A stretch of DNA of 64,000 bases. Origin: Chimonanthus salicifolius (taxonomy: Eukaryota > Streptophyta > Magnoliopsida > Laurales > Calycanthaceae). The position numbers and the translations under genes were made by a program. Of this stretch, positions 36,701 to 50,861 are shown one piece after another; the stretch's first letter is position 1, and each line of letters starts with the position of its first letter. The stretch is taken from the NCBI GenBank assembly GCA_013350335.1, contig CM023536.1, positions 10,126,207 to 10,190,206 of the forward strand, in the 5' to 3' direction. The notes beneath the pieces were generated by a model. The model was not told where the DNA came from and made no database searches. It saw only the letters and a program-made list of their open reading frames with translations.

Positions 36701-39700
36701 TAAAATATAAAATGGAATTCTTTGGAATTGAGAAATTATACAGTGAATCTTTAGGTCTAGATTTGATCTACACAAATGATTTTATGTGATAGTGACATAT
36801 AAACTGTAATTTGAACATGTACATGGACAAAAGGAGTCAAGGGAGATTCCGACGCTATTCAAGCAAACGTGTGAATCTAATTGGATTGATCACTATTGAT
36901 CAGGTAGGAGTTCCTACTTTGTTGAAGCACAATGTGATGAATAATTTTATGATATATTTTGTCTTTGAAAAGCATAAATATGATTATGATTTTATTATGT
37001 ACATGGAAATGATTTTGATGAGAAATAATTGGATTCATAATTTTGTCATCATGTTTGCACACATACCTCATGCATGGTTGCATGGGAGGGTTGATGATAA
37101 TGAGCCAAGAAGGAAATGTTCGGACCTCACTTGGACTCATGTGAAATGTTTATAAAATGTTAAGACTTTGGCCCCGTCCCTTGTTATGAATGTTACAGCT
37201 TAATTGGGCCAAAGAGCTCTTGAGTAGGTCCCGAAACCCTGCGCAGAGGGAGGAGTCCACACTCCACCGATAGTCTCAGTTAATAAGGGGATGGGTAACA
37301 ACACCCTGGTGGTTGCCGCTTCAAATGATATGGACATAAGTGGCCAAATATTGAGAACTATTATCTGAAATGATTTGTTATGATCTGATGAATGGGAATG
37401 GGCGGGCATATCATTGATGCATGACACCCATGGCATATCATTCTATGATTTATGAGTTATCAAATTTTGATACATTTTTCTATCTTATATTTGAGAAACA
37501 TATGTTAATCACACTTTGGAATTTTATTCATTCTTATTCTCATTATATGATATTTTGAGATTTTAAACTTGTGCATTTTATGATTGGAGCTTCCTAATGG
37601 GCAAGTTGACTAAGCCCGTACATTTTTCCCCTAGATGTTAATACAAAACAGGGCAAAGGAGATAAAGCTGGACCTAGCGGTAGCCATGCTTGACGAAGGG
37701 CTGGATCCGGAGACGCTAGAAGATCTCATAGTTCTTATGTTGATGTTTTAATAGAACTATGTAATTTCATAGGATCCAATGATGTCATAATTTAGGTAAC
37801 TCTTATTTTGGATATGGTTTGATATTGGACTTATTGTTTAAGTTGTTTTCCTCCTTGCTATTCAAAAGTTGATATTAAGATTCCGCAAAAATGTTATTTC
37901 TGTAGTTTTGTGCTAACACATACATAAATGTTTAGTGAGTTGACTCACATATGTTCTAGAATTGGGCCAGTCGAGAGTTGGGTCTTCGGACTTGAACTCA
38001 GCTCGCGTCGTGACGTACCCGTCCTCTCTCCATTTAAAAAAAAAAAATATACTCTCATTAAATCAATGGAAAAAGAGTGGGGCGTTACAACTAATGGAGT
38101 GACTAACTTCTTGGTGAAATCAAGTTGAAAGACCAAAGTCATTCTTTAACGTTATGTAACTTGTTCTCATATTTTCTTTTTCTTTATTTTGTCTTTGATT
38201 CAGTATTTGGGACACCATATTTATCTAACTTGCTTTTAGAGTAGCTATAGATACTTTAAAAGAGAAAAATTGAGTATTTTTTTGGAGTAACAAGATGAAA
38301 AAATTATTAATATAAAGAAAGACGTTACAAATACATAAGGGGTCTAAGAGGCTTAAACCCAGACAAGAAAAGATAAAAATAAAAACAATCATAGAGTCGT
38401 GAACTCCATAACAAGATACAATCAAATCCCCATGATGCACCATATCACCCCTCCCTAAAAGTTACAGATAAAATACGCCCTCAATCATTGAGTCAATCCC
38501 CATCTTTGCAAAGAAGTCTGCAACCCCCATTGGCTGATTGTCTAATCTATGCGAAGGAGATCTCTAGGCCCGAATATAAACCAATCTCCCTGTCCACTAT
38601 GGTCAGTTTCCAAGGAGGCCTTTTCTTTCCCTTCACCCATTTGCTCGCATTCACTGAATCCTCTTCTATGATTAATTTACCCTTGCTACTAGAGGTCTAT
38701 AGAGTCAAAGCTCTCTTAATAGCTAAAGGTTCAACCTAATTAGAATCTCTCACACCCACCGATTTTGAGAAGCCAGGGATGATGTATTAGTCAAGTTACA
38801 CAAAGGCCCTCGAATCCCAACCGGATCCTAGTTTTCCCCTAGCTGCCACGTCTACGTTGAATTTAGAGATTCCAAACGGTGGCAGGGACCAAGTCTCACG
38901 AGTCTGGACTCTTTTAGGTTAGCCCCTCATGCAACCCTCCCATGAAGCAAGAAAGTCCGACATTTTGTATCCTTTAAAGTCCTTACAAGCCAAAAGCCAA
39001 GCACAAAGTCTCCATTTGCCTTCAAGAAAATCTCACTCTCTTCCTAGGCTTTATTTTCTAAAATCTTGGAGTTTCTCTCCTTTTTTATAGACCAAAGAGT
39101 TTCCCCTGGAATAGAGGTCCAAGCTTTCTTCCTCTTCGATTTGAGACTTGATGCCACCGCAATTCCCCCGCATGATTTATCTAATACCCATGATACCCCC
39201 ATAATATCCAAAAAACTATTCCATAGATTCCTTACCACTGTGCAACATGCGAACAAATGATCAACATTCTCCTCCCGGCTTCCGCACAACACGCAGTGAA
39301 GCTCGTCTCCTGAATTCAATACGCCCCTTCTAAGTAGTTCCATCTTGGATAGAATTTTCCCTTTTTGGGGCACACCAAACAAAAGTTTGGACCCTCTGGG
39401 GGGACGAACCTGCCCAAGCGGAGAAGGAGAGGCCATGCTTGTTATTGGGGTTTAGTAGGGCTAAAGTGACCGCAACCTTCATTGAGAACTCCCACAAAAA
39501 AACTCCTGTCCAAATTGTTATCAACTCCTCAAGACTTCTTTGCTCCAAAACTCTCAGAGGTCTTCTGAAGTGGATATTCCAAATGGTGGCACCCCTTTTT
39601 GTACTATTATAGTCCTGCACCTTTGCTTGTCTACTTGTGGCAATCGTAAAGAGTCTAGGGTACAATTCCTTTAGAGGTCTCCCCCCAACCGAAAGGTCTG

Positions 39701-42700
39701 TCCAGAACAGTGTCCTATCCCCCCTTCCCACTAACATCCTAAGTTTCTCCCTAAAGATACTTGCTACTCTACCTTTCCCCCTGCCAATTATCCACCAAGG
39801 GGACCCATATTTTTCAACCTTCCCCAGATCCCAATCGCTCGAATCATCTATCCCGTACCTAGCAAGTAGAATTCTATGCCATAATGCTTCATTTTCTCTA
39901 CCAAATCTCCAGCTCCATTTACATAATAGAGCTTGGTTTCTAGCTTATAGGGTAATCACTCCTAATCCACCAAAGAAAGTTTCTAAAAAGTTGTTCTATC
40001 TTTCTGATAACTCCTTTCGGCATCTCAAAAATGAACATATAATAAATGTGAAGATTCCTAAGACAAACTTAATGAGAATCACCCTACACCCTATGAAAAT
40101 GTAGCTCCTATCCCACCTGGCTAGTCTCCTCTCCACCTTCTCTACTACCGGGGCCCAAAATTTCTTGGATCTCGGGTTTCCCCCTCCTGGTAATCCTAAG
40201 TATGTGAAGGGTAGTTTGTCTGTACCACAACCTATTACATTTGCTACTCTTAAGTGAGGAGTCTTCCATGTCAATTCCAATCAGGGCACTCTTGCCTAAA
40301 TTTATCTTGAGTCCAGAAACCAGTTCAAAGCATCATAGGACCGTCTTATAACCCAAGACCTCTTCCATATTTGCGAATTATAAGTGGGTGACCACATGTC
40401 TAGTCCCTCCCACTGAGAAACCCGTAATAATATCCAAGGACCTAGCTTTCTCCACTAGTTTGTTCAAGCCCTCACCCACAAACGTGAAGATAAATGGGGA
40501 CAACGGATTCCCTTGCCTAAGACCCCTATGGGCTTCGATGGTTGTCTGTGGGAGCCATTAACCAATACAGAGTAAGAAGAACCCTCCATGCAGGCTCTCA
40601 TTAACTTCCTCCACCAAGGGCTGAAACCCATTCTGTCAAACAAGTATCTAACAAAGTTCCAATCCACATAATTGTATGCTTTCTCCATATCAACTTTGAA
40701 AGTAAGACCGGTTTCTTGTCCTTATACCTCATGTGGACCAATTCATTAGCTGCAAGGACTCCGTCTAGGATTTGTCTATCCTCCACAAAAGCTCCTTGTG
40801 ATTGCCCGATGATATCCAGTAGAGCCTTTTTCAATCTACCTACTAGGACTTTAGCCAGCAATTTAAATTTGAGAAATATTCATCACATCCACTAAAACAA
40901 ACTTCTTGACAACTTTTTTTTCAAATTTGTTTGGAAGATATTGGACTTCTACAGTCTACGATCTTATGTCTAAGTCCAATGCCATTGCATGTTACCATGT
41001 CCAAGTCACAAAGAAATCAAAATCAGTTGCCCACTAATATGGAACATATATTAATTTCTTTGTCAATATTTGCAAGACCAGGATATATTGTTCTTTGTTC
41101 AAGAGATTACCAATTTTTCTATGTTTACAAACTAAAAATGACCCACAATATAAAACTGAGTATAATGAGGGGAAAAATTACTACCTTCTGGAAGAAATCC
41201 ACCAACTTATTTGAAAATGGGAAGATTTGTTGACCAATGTGTTCAATTAATATCGAGATCAAATTTAAAACCTGGACCTGATAGGGAAAAGGTGAAACAA
41301 AGGAAAAATCAGGGTAACACTTGACATTGTAAGACCATGTGAAACCATAGAGAAAAAAAAGAAAAGAAATTTAAGTGAATAGCACTTCATACATTGAAGA
41401 TGCAGCAAAACAATGCAATAAAGACAACGAAGCACTTTCTAGTGACATATTTATAGAACAAAACATTTGGAAGCATTCAACACCACAAAAGTACCGTTTT
41501 AGCATCATTGGTAACAGGAATGAAAGGCATAGGTATTGCTTTTACCAAAGATGGTACATCATTAGTAAATCACATGGAGCTGAATGGTAGAGGTTGCAAG
41601 AAAACAAAACAAGGATTCAGACTGTGTGTTCTATATGGTAGTTAACCACCATTTCATGGGCTACCTTTTCAATAAGATGGGCTTCGGGCAATGTTGGAAG
41701 AATTGGATGAAATCTTGCGTGGAAAACACCATCTATTCTATTCTGGCTAATGGTTCCCCAACTCTACCGATAGCAGCCAACAGAGGACTTAGACAAGGAG
41801 ACCCATTGTCACCCTTTATCTTCATTTTGGTAGGAGAAGGTATGAATAAGTTGGTGGAAAAGGTAGGGATATGGTATAGTTAAAGGTTTTCACGCTTCAA
41901 AGGAGGAGCTCGGTCATTACACATTTGCAATTTGTTGATGATACTCTATCATTCTATGAACCAACCTTAGAAGAAGTAATAGGATATAAGGCGATCCTTC
42001 GGTGTTTTGAGCTTGTGTTAGGGCTACGAATCAACCTAGGAAAGAGTACCCTCATTGGAATTGGAGTGGAAGTACATTTGTTAAGGCAACTGGCAGATGT
42101 GACAGGTTGTTCTATTTGGACATTTTTCAACTACTTGGTTTGCTGGTAGGTGGGAATCCAAGATCAAAATCCTTTTGGGCCCTTGTTGTGGAAGAGGTTG
42201 AGAAACTATTGGAGGGGTGGAGTAAAAAGTACTTATCCTTAGTCGAAGGTTAACACTCATTAGATCTATCCTCATGAATCTACCTACGTATTACATGTCC
42301 AGCTTTCAAATGCCTCAAGGAGTTTCGAGGAAACTTAGGAGATTTCTATGGGGTGACACAAAACAAGAACACCCAGTAGCATGGTTCGAGGTAACCAAAC
42401 CAAGGCCTCCGGAGGGTTAGGAATTGTCCCTCTCCAAGTCAGGAATCAAGTGTTTTTATGCAAATGGACTTGGCGGTTAGGAAAAGAAAGGGAAGCATTG
42501 TGGGCTAAAGTTTTAGCCGCCAGAAATGGCTTGGGAGAAGAGAAGGTTGGTGTTGTGGGACCCACTTCAGGATAGGGTTGACCAGAATCATCCTGTTTAG
42601 AAAAGGCATCTTAGTTTATTTTGAGTTGTATGATTTATCGTAAATTGTCATTCTTTTATTCCTTTCCATATTAGCCACCTAGATTGGCGCTCTGTTTATT

Positions 42701-45700
42701 ATTTATACATATAACTCTTTTACATTCTACACATCAATACAGAGAATTTCTTCTCCATTCTGTTTTCTTTAATCTATTATTCTACATGATATCAGAGTAG
42801 TAACGATTTCTAGCCTTTGAGAGAAGGCTCTTCCATTTTTTACTGTTCCTCGCCGGCGTCTCTGATTTCAGCGTCATCTGTGTAGGACTATCTGTAGCGG
42901 AGACAACTTCTCTTTCCCTTATTTCTTCTGTTTTTCCCATTTTTTTTTTCCTGAGTTTACGAACAACACTTCTAAGTTCCTCTGCCGCGTTACCCAAATC
43001 CACCTCTAGGGTTTCTTGCCTCAATCTGTTGGACTACTCCTTAGATAGACAATGGATCACCTTTGTCGGCTTCGCCCCTAACCATGGTTTCTATTGTACC
43101 AGGTTGGTCCAACGTCCAACGCCAGTGGGCCCCTTTATTCTGCCTTCTTCCAATAACCACCAGAGACATCTGCAACAGTATTTTTTGTTGTTTTTTCCAC
43201 AAGATCTGGAAGGAATAAGCACTGTTTCGTCATATACTTGGACAAACACAGTCACCCCTCCTTCTCTAGTGCATTCGTGAGGCCCTTGCTTCGATTGGTG
43301 TTGTGTGGGGTCCACTTGTGCTGCTTGAGACGTCTGCCTTCCCAGCTTTATGTTGTTTTTCTCTCGACCTACAAGGAACTCACAACAACTTTTTCTTTAT
43401 ATTTTGGCTCCACCATAGTCACCCATTCTCTTCTTGTGCATCTGTAAGGCTTTTGCTTCAATTGGTGTTGTGTGGAGTCCATTGCTGCTCCTTCTTCACA
43501 AATCGACTGCAAAATCTTGAGGTTTGGGTCCAGTTTTTGGCCTTTGTTTGCTTTTTCAGTATTTAGATTTGATTAATACTTCTGCATCATGGACTCTTCT
43601 ACTACATCATGTACCATCTCATCTATCTTCTCAACTACTACCAGTTCTATTACTGATATGACCTCCTCTGGGTCCACTCATATTGGCAAGATCACCACCA
43701 TTTGTTGGATGAGAAAAATTACTTTCAATCGTCTCATTCCGCCCAAATATACCTTGAAGTTACGCAACTGTCATACTATATTGATGGCACAGCCATAGAA
43801 CCAGCCAAGGATAGCCCTTCATACCGACCTTGGAAAGGTAATAATTCCTTGGTCCAATCATGGCTTCTTCACTCCATGGAAGATCATGTACATGGCACTG
43901 TTTATGCTCTTCCGACGGCCAAGGATGGTTGGGACATAGTTAAAGCCCTCTATTCTGATGGTGACAATTCAGGCTACTAATACGAGTTATATCAGACAAC
44001 ATCTCATCTCCAACAGGGGGAATTATCATTGATTCAGTATTATTTCAAACTGTGCACATGTTGGTTAGGGTTGGATCAACTTGAATTTGTCACATTTGAG
44101 CGACCTGGTGATGCTGTTATTTATAGCCAATTGGTTGCTTGGCGACGAACATTTGAATTATTGGCTGGACTGAATCAGGAAATTGAGCTTATACGGGCCT
44201 AACTGCTTGGACAACGACCTCTTCCCTCTCTGGATGAGATCTACTTTGCATTACTTCAGGATGATAGGTGTCGCCTTATTATGACTCATATGCCAGCTGA
44301 ACGCTCTGCCTTGGTCACCACCCATGCTTCCACACCACCTCCAACTCATGGGCCTCATGCTTCCCATGGCAAAGATCCATCTTCTGACACTTGCAAGGAC
44401 ACCAGAGGCCCACGGAAGAAGGGTACCCGATTCTGCACTTATTGCAAAATGAACAACAACTACCATGATTCATGCTACAAGCTTGATGGGCGACCAAAGC
44501 AAGCTAATCTCTCTGATGCACCTCTTGTTGCAGTTGATATGGCTACTGATAGTGCCCCAGTGACCCGACAAGACTTTAACTTATTGCTACAACGGCTGGA
44601 GCGTCTTCAACCCTCTGAGGTTTCCAATGTTGTCTCCTCTACCACAGGTACTGAGTCCTCTGCACACCATGTATCCCATCAATCCTAGTTTGTGGATTCT
44701 AGTGCTACTAACCACATGGTTGGTATGTCCACCATCTTCTCTTCTCTTTCCCCTGTTTCACGTGGTAAGGTTAAATTAGCCAACGGTTCCTATACTGATA
44801 TTGTTGGGAATGGAACTATTCCCCTTACTCCTACTTTGGACCTTTCATCCATTTTGCATGTTCCCAATTTATCCCGCAACTTACTATTTGTTAGTACTTT
44901 GACTAAACATTTGAATTGCTCAGTCACTTTCTTTCCTTCTCATGGTGTTTTCCAGGATTTGACCACGAAGGAGGTGTTGGGTGGTGATCGTGAAGCGGGT
45001 GGCCTCTACCTTCTCAACTCTCGCTTTAGCAACTCTGAGGTGTGTTTGACCTCTTCCTCTTCAGATGTGTGGCTGTGGCATTGTCATTTGGGACATCCTG
45101 CAGATTCTGTTTTAAAAAAACTTGTTCCTAGTTTATTTTTTAGTTATTTTCAGTATGAACATTGCCAATATGGCAAGCATGTTAGATCTTATTTCCCCCG
45201 TCTATTAATAAAAAATCATCAACTTTATTTTCACTCATTCACTCCAATGTTTGGAAATCTCCCAGTGTATCTTGCATTGGTTTTCATTATTTTGTCACAT
45301 TTATTGATGATTATTCTCGCATGACTTGGACGTATTTGATGAAACATAAATCCGAGGTTTTTTATCACTTCCAAAATTTGATGATACACTTGGCAATCTC
45401 CCAGTGTATCTCGCACTGCTTTTCATTATTTTATCACATTTATTGATGATTATTCTAGCATGACTTGGACCTGTTTGATGAAACATAAATCCGAGGTTTT
45501 TTATCACTTCCAAAACATTTACCAATGGGTCGACACTCAATTTGCGTGTAAAATTCAGGTTTTATGAAGTGATAACCGGGGGGGGGGGGGGGGAATATTT
45601 GTCACACTCATTTCTTACTTTTTTGCAAAACCATGTTACAAACTCACAATTCTCATGTCCCACTACTCCTCAACAAAATGGTGTAGCTGAAATAAAGAAC

Positions 45701-48700
45701 AGTCACCTTCTTGAGGTGGCTCGTTCTTTTCTTTTTACCATGCATGTCCCACAGTCCTATTAGCACGAAGCAATGTTAACTGCTTGTTATCTTATCAACC
45801 AAATGCCATCTCGAATTTTACAAGATAAGTCCCCCATTGATCGTCTCTTCCTACATAAATCCATCCCTTCTATCCCCCTACATGTCTTTGGGTGTGTCTG
45901 CTTTGTTCACAACTTTTCTGGGCATAAACTCACTCCTAGGGTTGAGTGTTGTGTCTTTCTAGGTTACTCACGAGACCGGACTTATCTTATGTTGTTGGTG
46001 TCGTCAGCCAGTTCATGCATGAACCACGGGACACTCGTCTTCATGTTGTGTTATGTATCCTTCGGTATCTTAAAACTAGTCGTTCTATACACACCAGCCT
46101 ACTAGTCCGATTCGGTTATTTTGATGTTGATCAGGTTGGGTCTCTAGATGATCGCCACTCTACTTCCGACTATTGTGTTTTCTTGAGCTCACATTTAGTT
46201 GCTTGGCGAAGTAAGAAGCAATTAGTTGTTGCTCATTCCATGGCAACTACTACTTCTAAATTGCGGTGGTTCCGACAATTCCTTACTGAATTGAGCTTTG
46301 CTCCTGCCGATCCACTCGTCATGTCCTGTGCAATCAGGAGGCCATCAATATTGCCTCCAATCCACTCTTTCATGAACGGACTAAGCACATTGAAGTGGAT
46401 TGTCACTTCCTTTGTCAGCATATTTCTGAAATCCGACTTTTCACTCCTCATTTGAAGTCTAAAGATCAGCTTGCAGACATTTTTGCAAAATCAGTTCCCC
46501 GAACTCAACTCGATTTGGTTGTTAGCAAGCTGTGATTACTCGACATCTTCTCTTTTCTTTAATCTATTATTCGACATTCGGGCATTAGGAGAAAATGTTG
46601 AGAGGATAGACTCACAAGTAGTTAAGGTGTAGTGGAGGATAGGGAGGGGTGCGGGACCTGTCGGTCGCATTTATAAAGAGAATCTTAGAGTCCTAGTCGA
46701 AAATGGTGAAAGAACCCTTTTCTAGACGGATATATGGTTCGAGGAGAGACCCCTAAAGGTATTCTTCCCGAGATGTACAGGGCAGCACGTAACAAGGAGG
46801 CTTTAGTTAGGGATCATTATAGGTTTGAGGTGACCAAGTTCGGTGGTGTTTTGATTTCAGAAGAGCCCTTAGGGGCTTTGAACAAGATAGCCTAGAGGAG
46901 TTTTTAGCCTTATTTGGAGATTCCACACTGCCCGGAGAGGAAGAAGACAAACTTCTTTGGATTGGAGATTCATCTAGCTCTTTTTTAGCCAAATTGGCTG
47001 TTGATAGAGTCAGCCACGAAGATGTTGGGACCTCCCTTCCCTGTCTAACCTAGAAGAGTTTGGTTCCCCCGAGAGTTCAAGCCTTTGTGTGGAGTGTCTT
47101 AAAAGGTAAGACACTTACCAGGGTAACTTTGAGTAGAAGGGTTTACTCAACCCGAGGAAAGACCTCCAATGTGCCTTATGCGGAGGAGGATGCAGATCAT
47201 CTTTTTCTTTTCTTTTTTTGTGCTATCCTATGGCGGGTCAATGTTGGGTAAATTCTAGTAACCTAATGGGAATCTCATGGGCTTTGAAAAGACTCGTGAG
47301 GGTGTGACGGGATCTTGGTCCCTTGTCTCAATCCAAAGACAAAGGCAAACTGGTGCACAATACCTGCAGCGATCCTATGGACCAACTAGAAGGAGAGGAA
47401 CACAAGGATCTTTCAATCAAAGGTATCAGAGGTAACTGAGATCCATCATAAGGCTAAGTGGAGGTATGTGTTTGACTCTTATCCAGGAAGGAGTTCAAAG
47501 GACACAAATTATCGGATTTCTATCAATCATGGGAGAGTTCTTTGTCTTGAGGACCTAGAAGGAGTAAAACCTTGGTCACTTGGTCTCGCTCACATCAAGA
47601 CACATTTAAATTCAATGTAGACGAGACTAGAAGGGGAGAATCGGGGCCGACAGGAAATGGTGGGGTTCTGTGTGATCATACTAGAAAATTGTCTATCGTT
47701 TTCTTTGAATCGGTAGGTCAAAAAGAATCAAATGAGGTGGAAAATCTTAGTATTAGTAGAGTCTTGACTATCTGGATTTCTCTGGGGTTGGGAAAACTGG
47801 TTATTGAAAGTGACACGGCAAATGCAATTAAGTGGGTAAGATGAAGATAGCATGAACCATCTGAGCAATGATCTAAGATTTCTACCAGCCTCCTCATTAG
47901 CTTCACAAAAGATGATAGTGTCATCTACAAATTAAAGATGGTGGAACTCAAGGGGAGAGAGATCAATGTTGGAATTAAAGCTATAAATTAATGTTTGAGC
48001 TTCTTTCTCTCGGGCCAAGCTTCCCGGGCTTTCGAGTTTTCAAGCCAAATTACCATCTCTAAGTATAATAAGAAAATAAAGCCCCTACCTCAATAATGAG
48101 GTAAGAGCTCCAAGATTTTGGTTGAGAACTCATAGTCACTGCAAAGATAATGGCACCATTGGCACCTTAAAGTTACAAATGAATTTATTTGCTGAACTTT
48201 CATTTGGTTAGATTCAAATGTCAACATATTGCATTTTTGAGACCCTAACAAAAATATGCATTATGTGACATGTATTGTCTCTGGAAAATATTTAAAAAAA
48301 GAAAAGAGTTTGATGTGACACCACCAAGAACCTAAAATACAACTCTTGCTTTACTGAAACATATCAAGTTATCTAAAAGGAGATATCTCAGAAAACCATG
48401 TAAATATCAAGAATGAATGAAATGCTGGAAAGAATTTTGCGGTTTCATCAAATTTGGCATGGAGCATACAATACCTGGTTTGTTTCAGTTGTGCAGTGAT
48501 GATTAAATAGAAAAGATGGAAAATAATGGACTACCTTATCGATTGTTACATTTTTCCACAAAGGAAAATTGATATAAACTCACAGCCTTGTAAGTAGTTG
48601 TGAATGTGAGAACCTGCCAACCATGGTATGGAGTATATACTTTTGTTGATCATCTTATGTGTTACAATAAATTTCACAAGGGTTGTGGGCATTTAGTCTA

Positions 48701-50816
48701 CCTAGGGAACATCTATGCTATCACACATGCTTATACATCCATGCACACCCATAGATAGGCATTCCCACCAGTCTACCATATGTGCAAACTCCGAACCATC
48801 CATATCACCTCATTGTGCATGGACAAAAGGCAGGTTTCTCCCAGAAGTAGACTGCACTGGGAAAATGGAAGTTTAAATATTAAGCGTGCCAGCTTGGTAC
48901 ATTTGACTACAACCACATAATGGAGTTTGAAGCTCAGACCATGAAAAAACAGTAAATACACTAACCTTTGAGTCAAACTCCTGCACCTCTTCTATCAACT
49001 TAAAACATAGTTCCCAACATGTGGGAAGAAACTCAAAAAAATCACGCTCATAAAAGTTGGCATCCTCAATAAGGAAGTATAGAGACCGACAAGCCGAAAG
49101 CTGACATAAAGAAGGAACATGTCAGTAAAGATCAAGAAATTTGAACTATTGGATTATTTAAACTGTGAATAGTGGACAGATATTAAGTGGCTTAGGCATG
49201 ACAAGCATACTCTAACAGCTAAATCTTTGTCTTGAAGTAATCGAATCAATGAGCAGTAAACTGGCTTTCTCATGTCACCTTTGATCTAGAGGAAAATCAA
49301 GCATAAGAATATAATAAGAACATGAGATAATAAATTTTCATTCAATCCCCTAAAATATTAATGATAAATAAATTCAACAAGAAGATGGAATAGGATTGAT
49401 TATGAGCTGAAATCCAACAAATTCCATGACATAAAGCTCATAGAAAGATAATGCCAACATGAACAAACCAAACTAGTGTCATCAATGAGTGTGCAAATCA
49501 AACGTTACCCAGCACTATCTATAACGTATATTATATATTTTATTGGAATAAAATATACTAATATAACAAAGTTTCTAGCATGAAGAATTGGATGGTTGCA
49601 AGCACTAAGAAGGAGAGGACTTCAAAGACTTGGGCTCTTCGGCTAAGGAAAGACAAGATGGATTCACTAGTGATAGAGTATGTTCTTTATACAGAGAATT
49701 GAAGCATGGAACTTAGAAAATAGACCCAAGATAGATGGAGAAAGGCTAAGGAGAAAAATGCTATGATGCTGATGATGACGATAACGACAACAACAATGAC
49801 TATGATGAAAATGATTCTCTCTTTCTCATCAAAACCCTATCTGACCTGATTCTAGAAATCAGGTAAGAACGTGTCAGTTTACTGAAATGTGTTGTGCAAA
49901 TTTGTTTAGGTTAAATTTGGGTTAGGTGCGGTTGTTGGTGTGTTTGGTTGGGTTGGATTCAAGGTTCACCAGAAGCGACCAAGAAGTTGAACTCTTCAGA
50001 ACCAGTCTTTATGTAGTCGGGACTATTTCTAATTAGACCTGATGAGCAAATACAAGATCTTGTTGCTTACTCTTTTTTCTTTTTTTTTGTCTGATACAGA
50101 ATGAATACGAAATATGTCTAGATGGTATTAATCAAAGTAACCAAGCTCATTAGAATCACTCTGCCATGAGGTTTTACTCATGTCTAAAATTACACATAAC
50201 ATGTATGCATTTCATGTAATTCAAGAATTTATTTTCTATCACTTGTTATGACTTCAACCACAAAGTAAAAAGAAAACAATATGATTTTTGGCAGAAAGGA
50301 TCAGTGGAGGAGGTGTTTGAGGTAGCTCACTTGACGCTACTAGAATGGCTAAGAGACAGTATAGGCTATTAGGGTTTTAAGAAAGATGACTTCAATAGGA
50401 GTTGTGAAGCCTGAACAAAAAGGGGTTTCAAAAAGGAAGTGCACAGAAGTGGACAGCACCTCCTGAGGGATGGGTGAATCAATATTGATGGTGCAGCTAA
50501 AGGTAAGCTACGACTGGGAACATGAATCGTTTTTCACGAGAACTTTGAGGATGAAAGATTCTAAGAAGCAGAATTACCAGCTATTAAAAAGGCAATTGAA
50601 TTGTGGAGCGTAAAGAGTAGCAGTAGACTGGTAGTAAAAGGAGATTTCGTTAATGCACTTGGTTGGGCTAGTGGTAGGAATTCTCCTCCTTGGAAGCCAA
50701 TAGCTGTGAGTAATTAAGAAACTAGTAAATCAAAAGGTCAACTTTAAACAGGTCAGGGTTCGGTTAATGGGGTTAGAGTGTGAAAATAGGGCCTAAGTGG
50801 GCTCCATAAGAGGAGC

Positions 50817-50861
<45 letters not shown>

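Noticed and set aside
36811..37155. 114-codon open frame
   Set aside because: Inside the 3.2-kb solo LTR; no recognisable motif and an opposite-strand frame of similar length.
42546..46581. Clean 5-bp target duplication for copia element 1
   Set aside because: Flanks GTTGG and TTCGG agree at only three of five positions, and the 3' LTR is almost wholly deleted, so I do not claim it.
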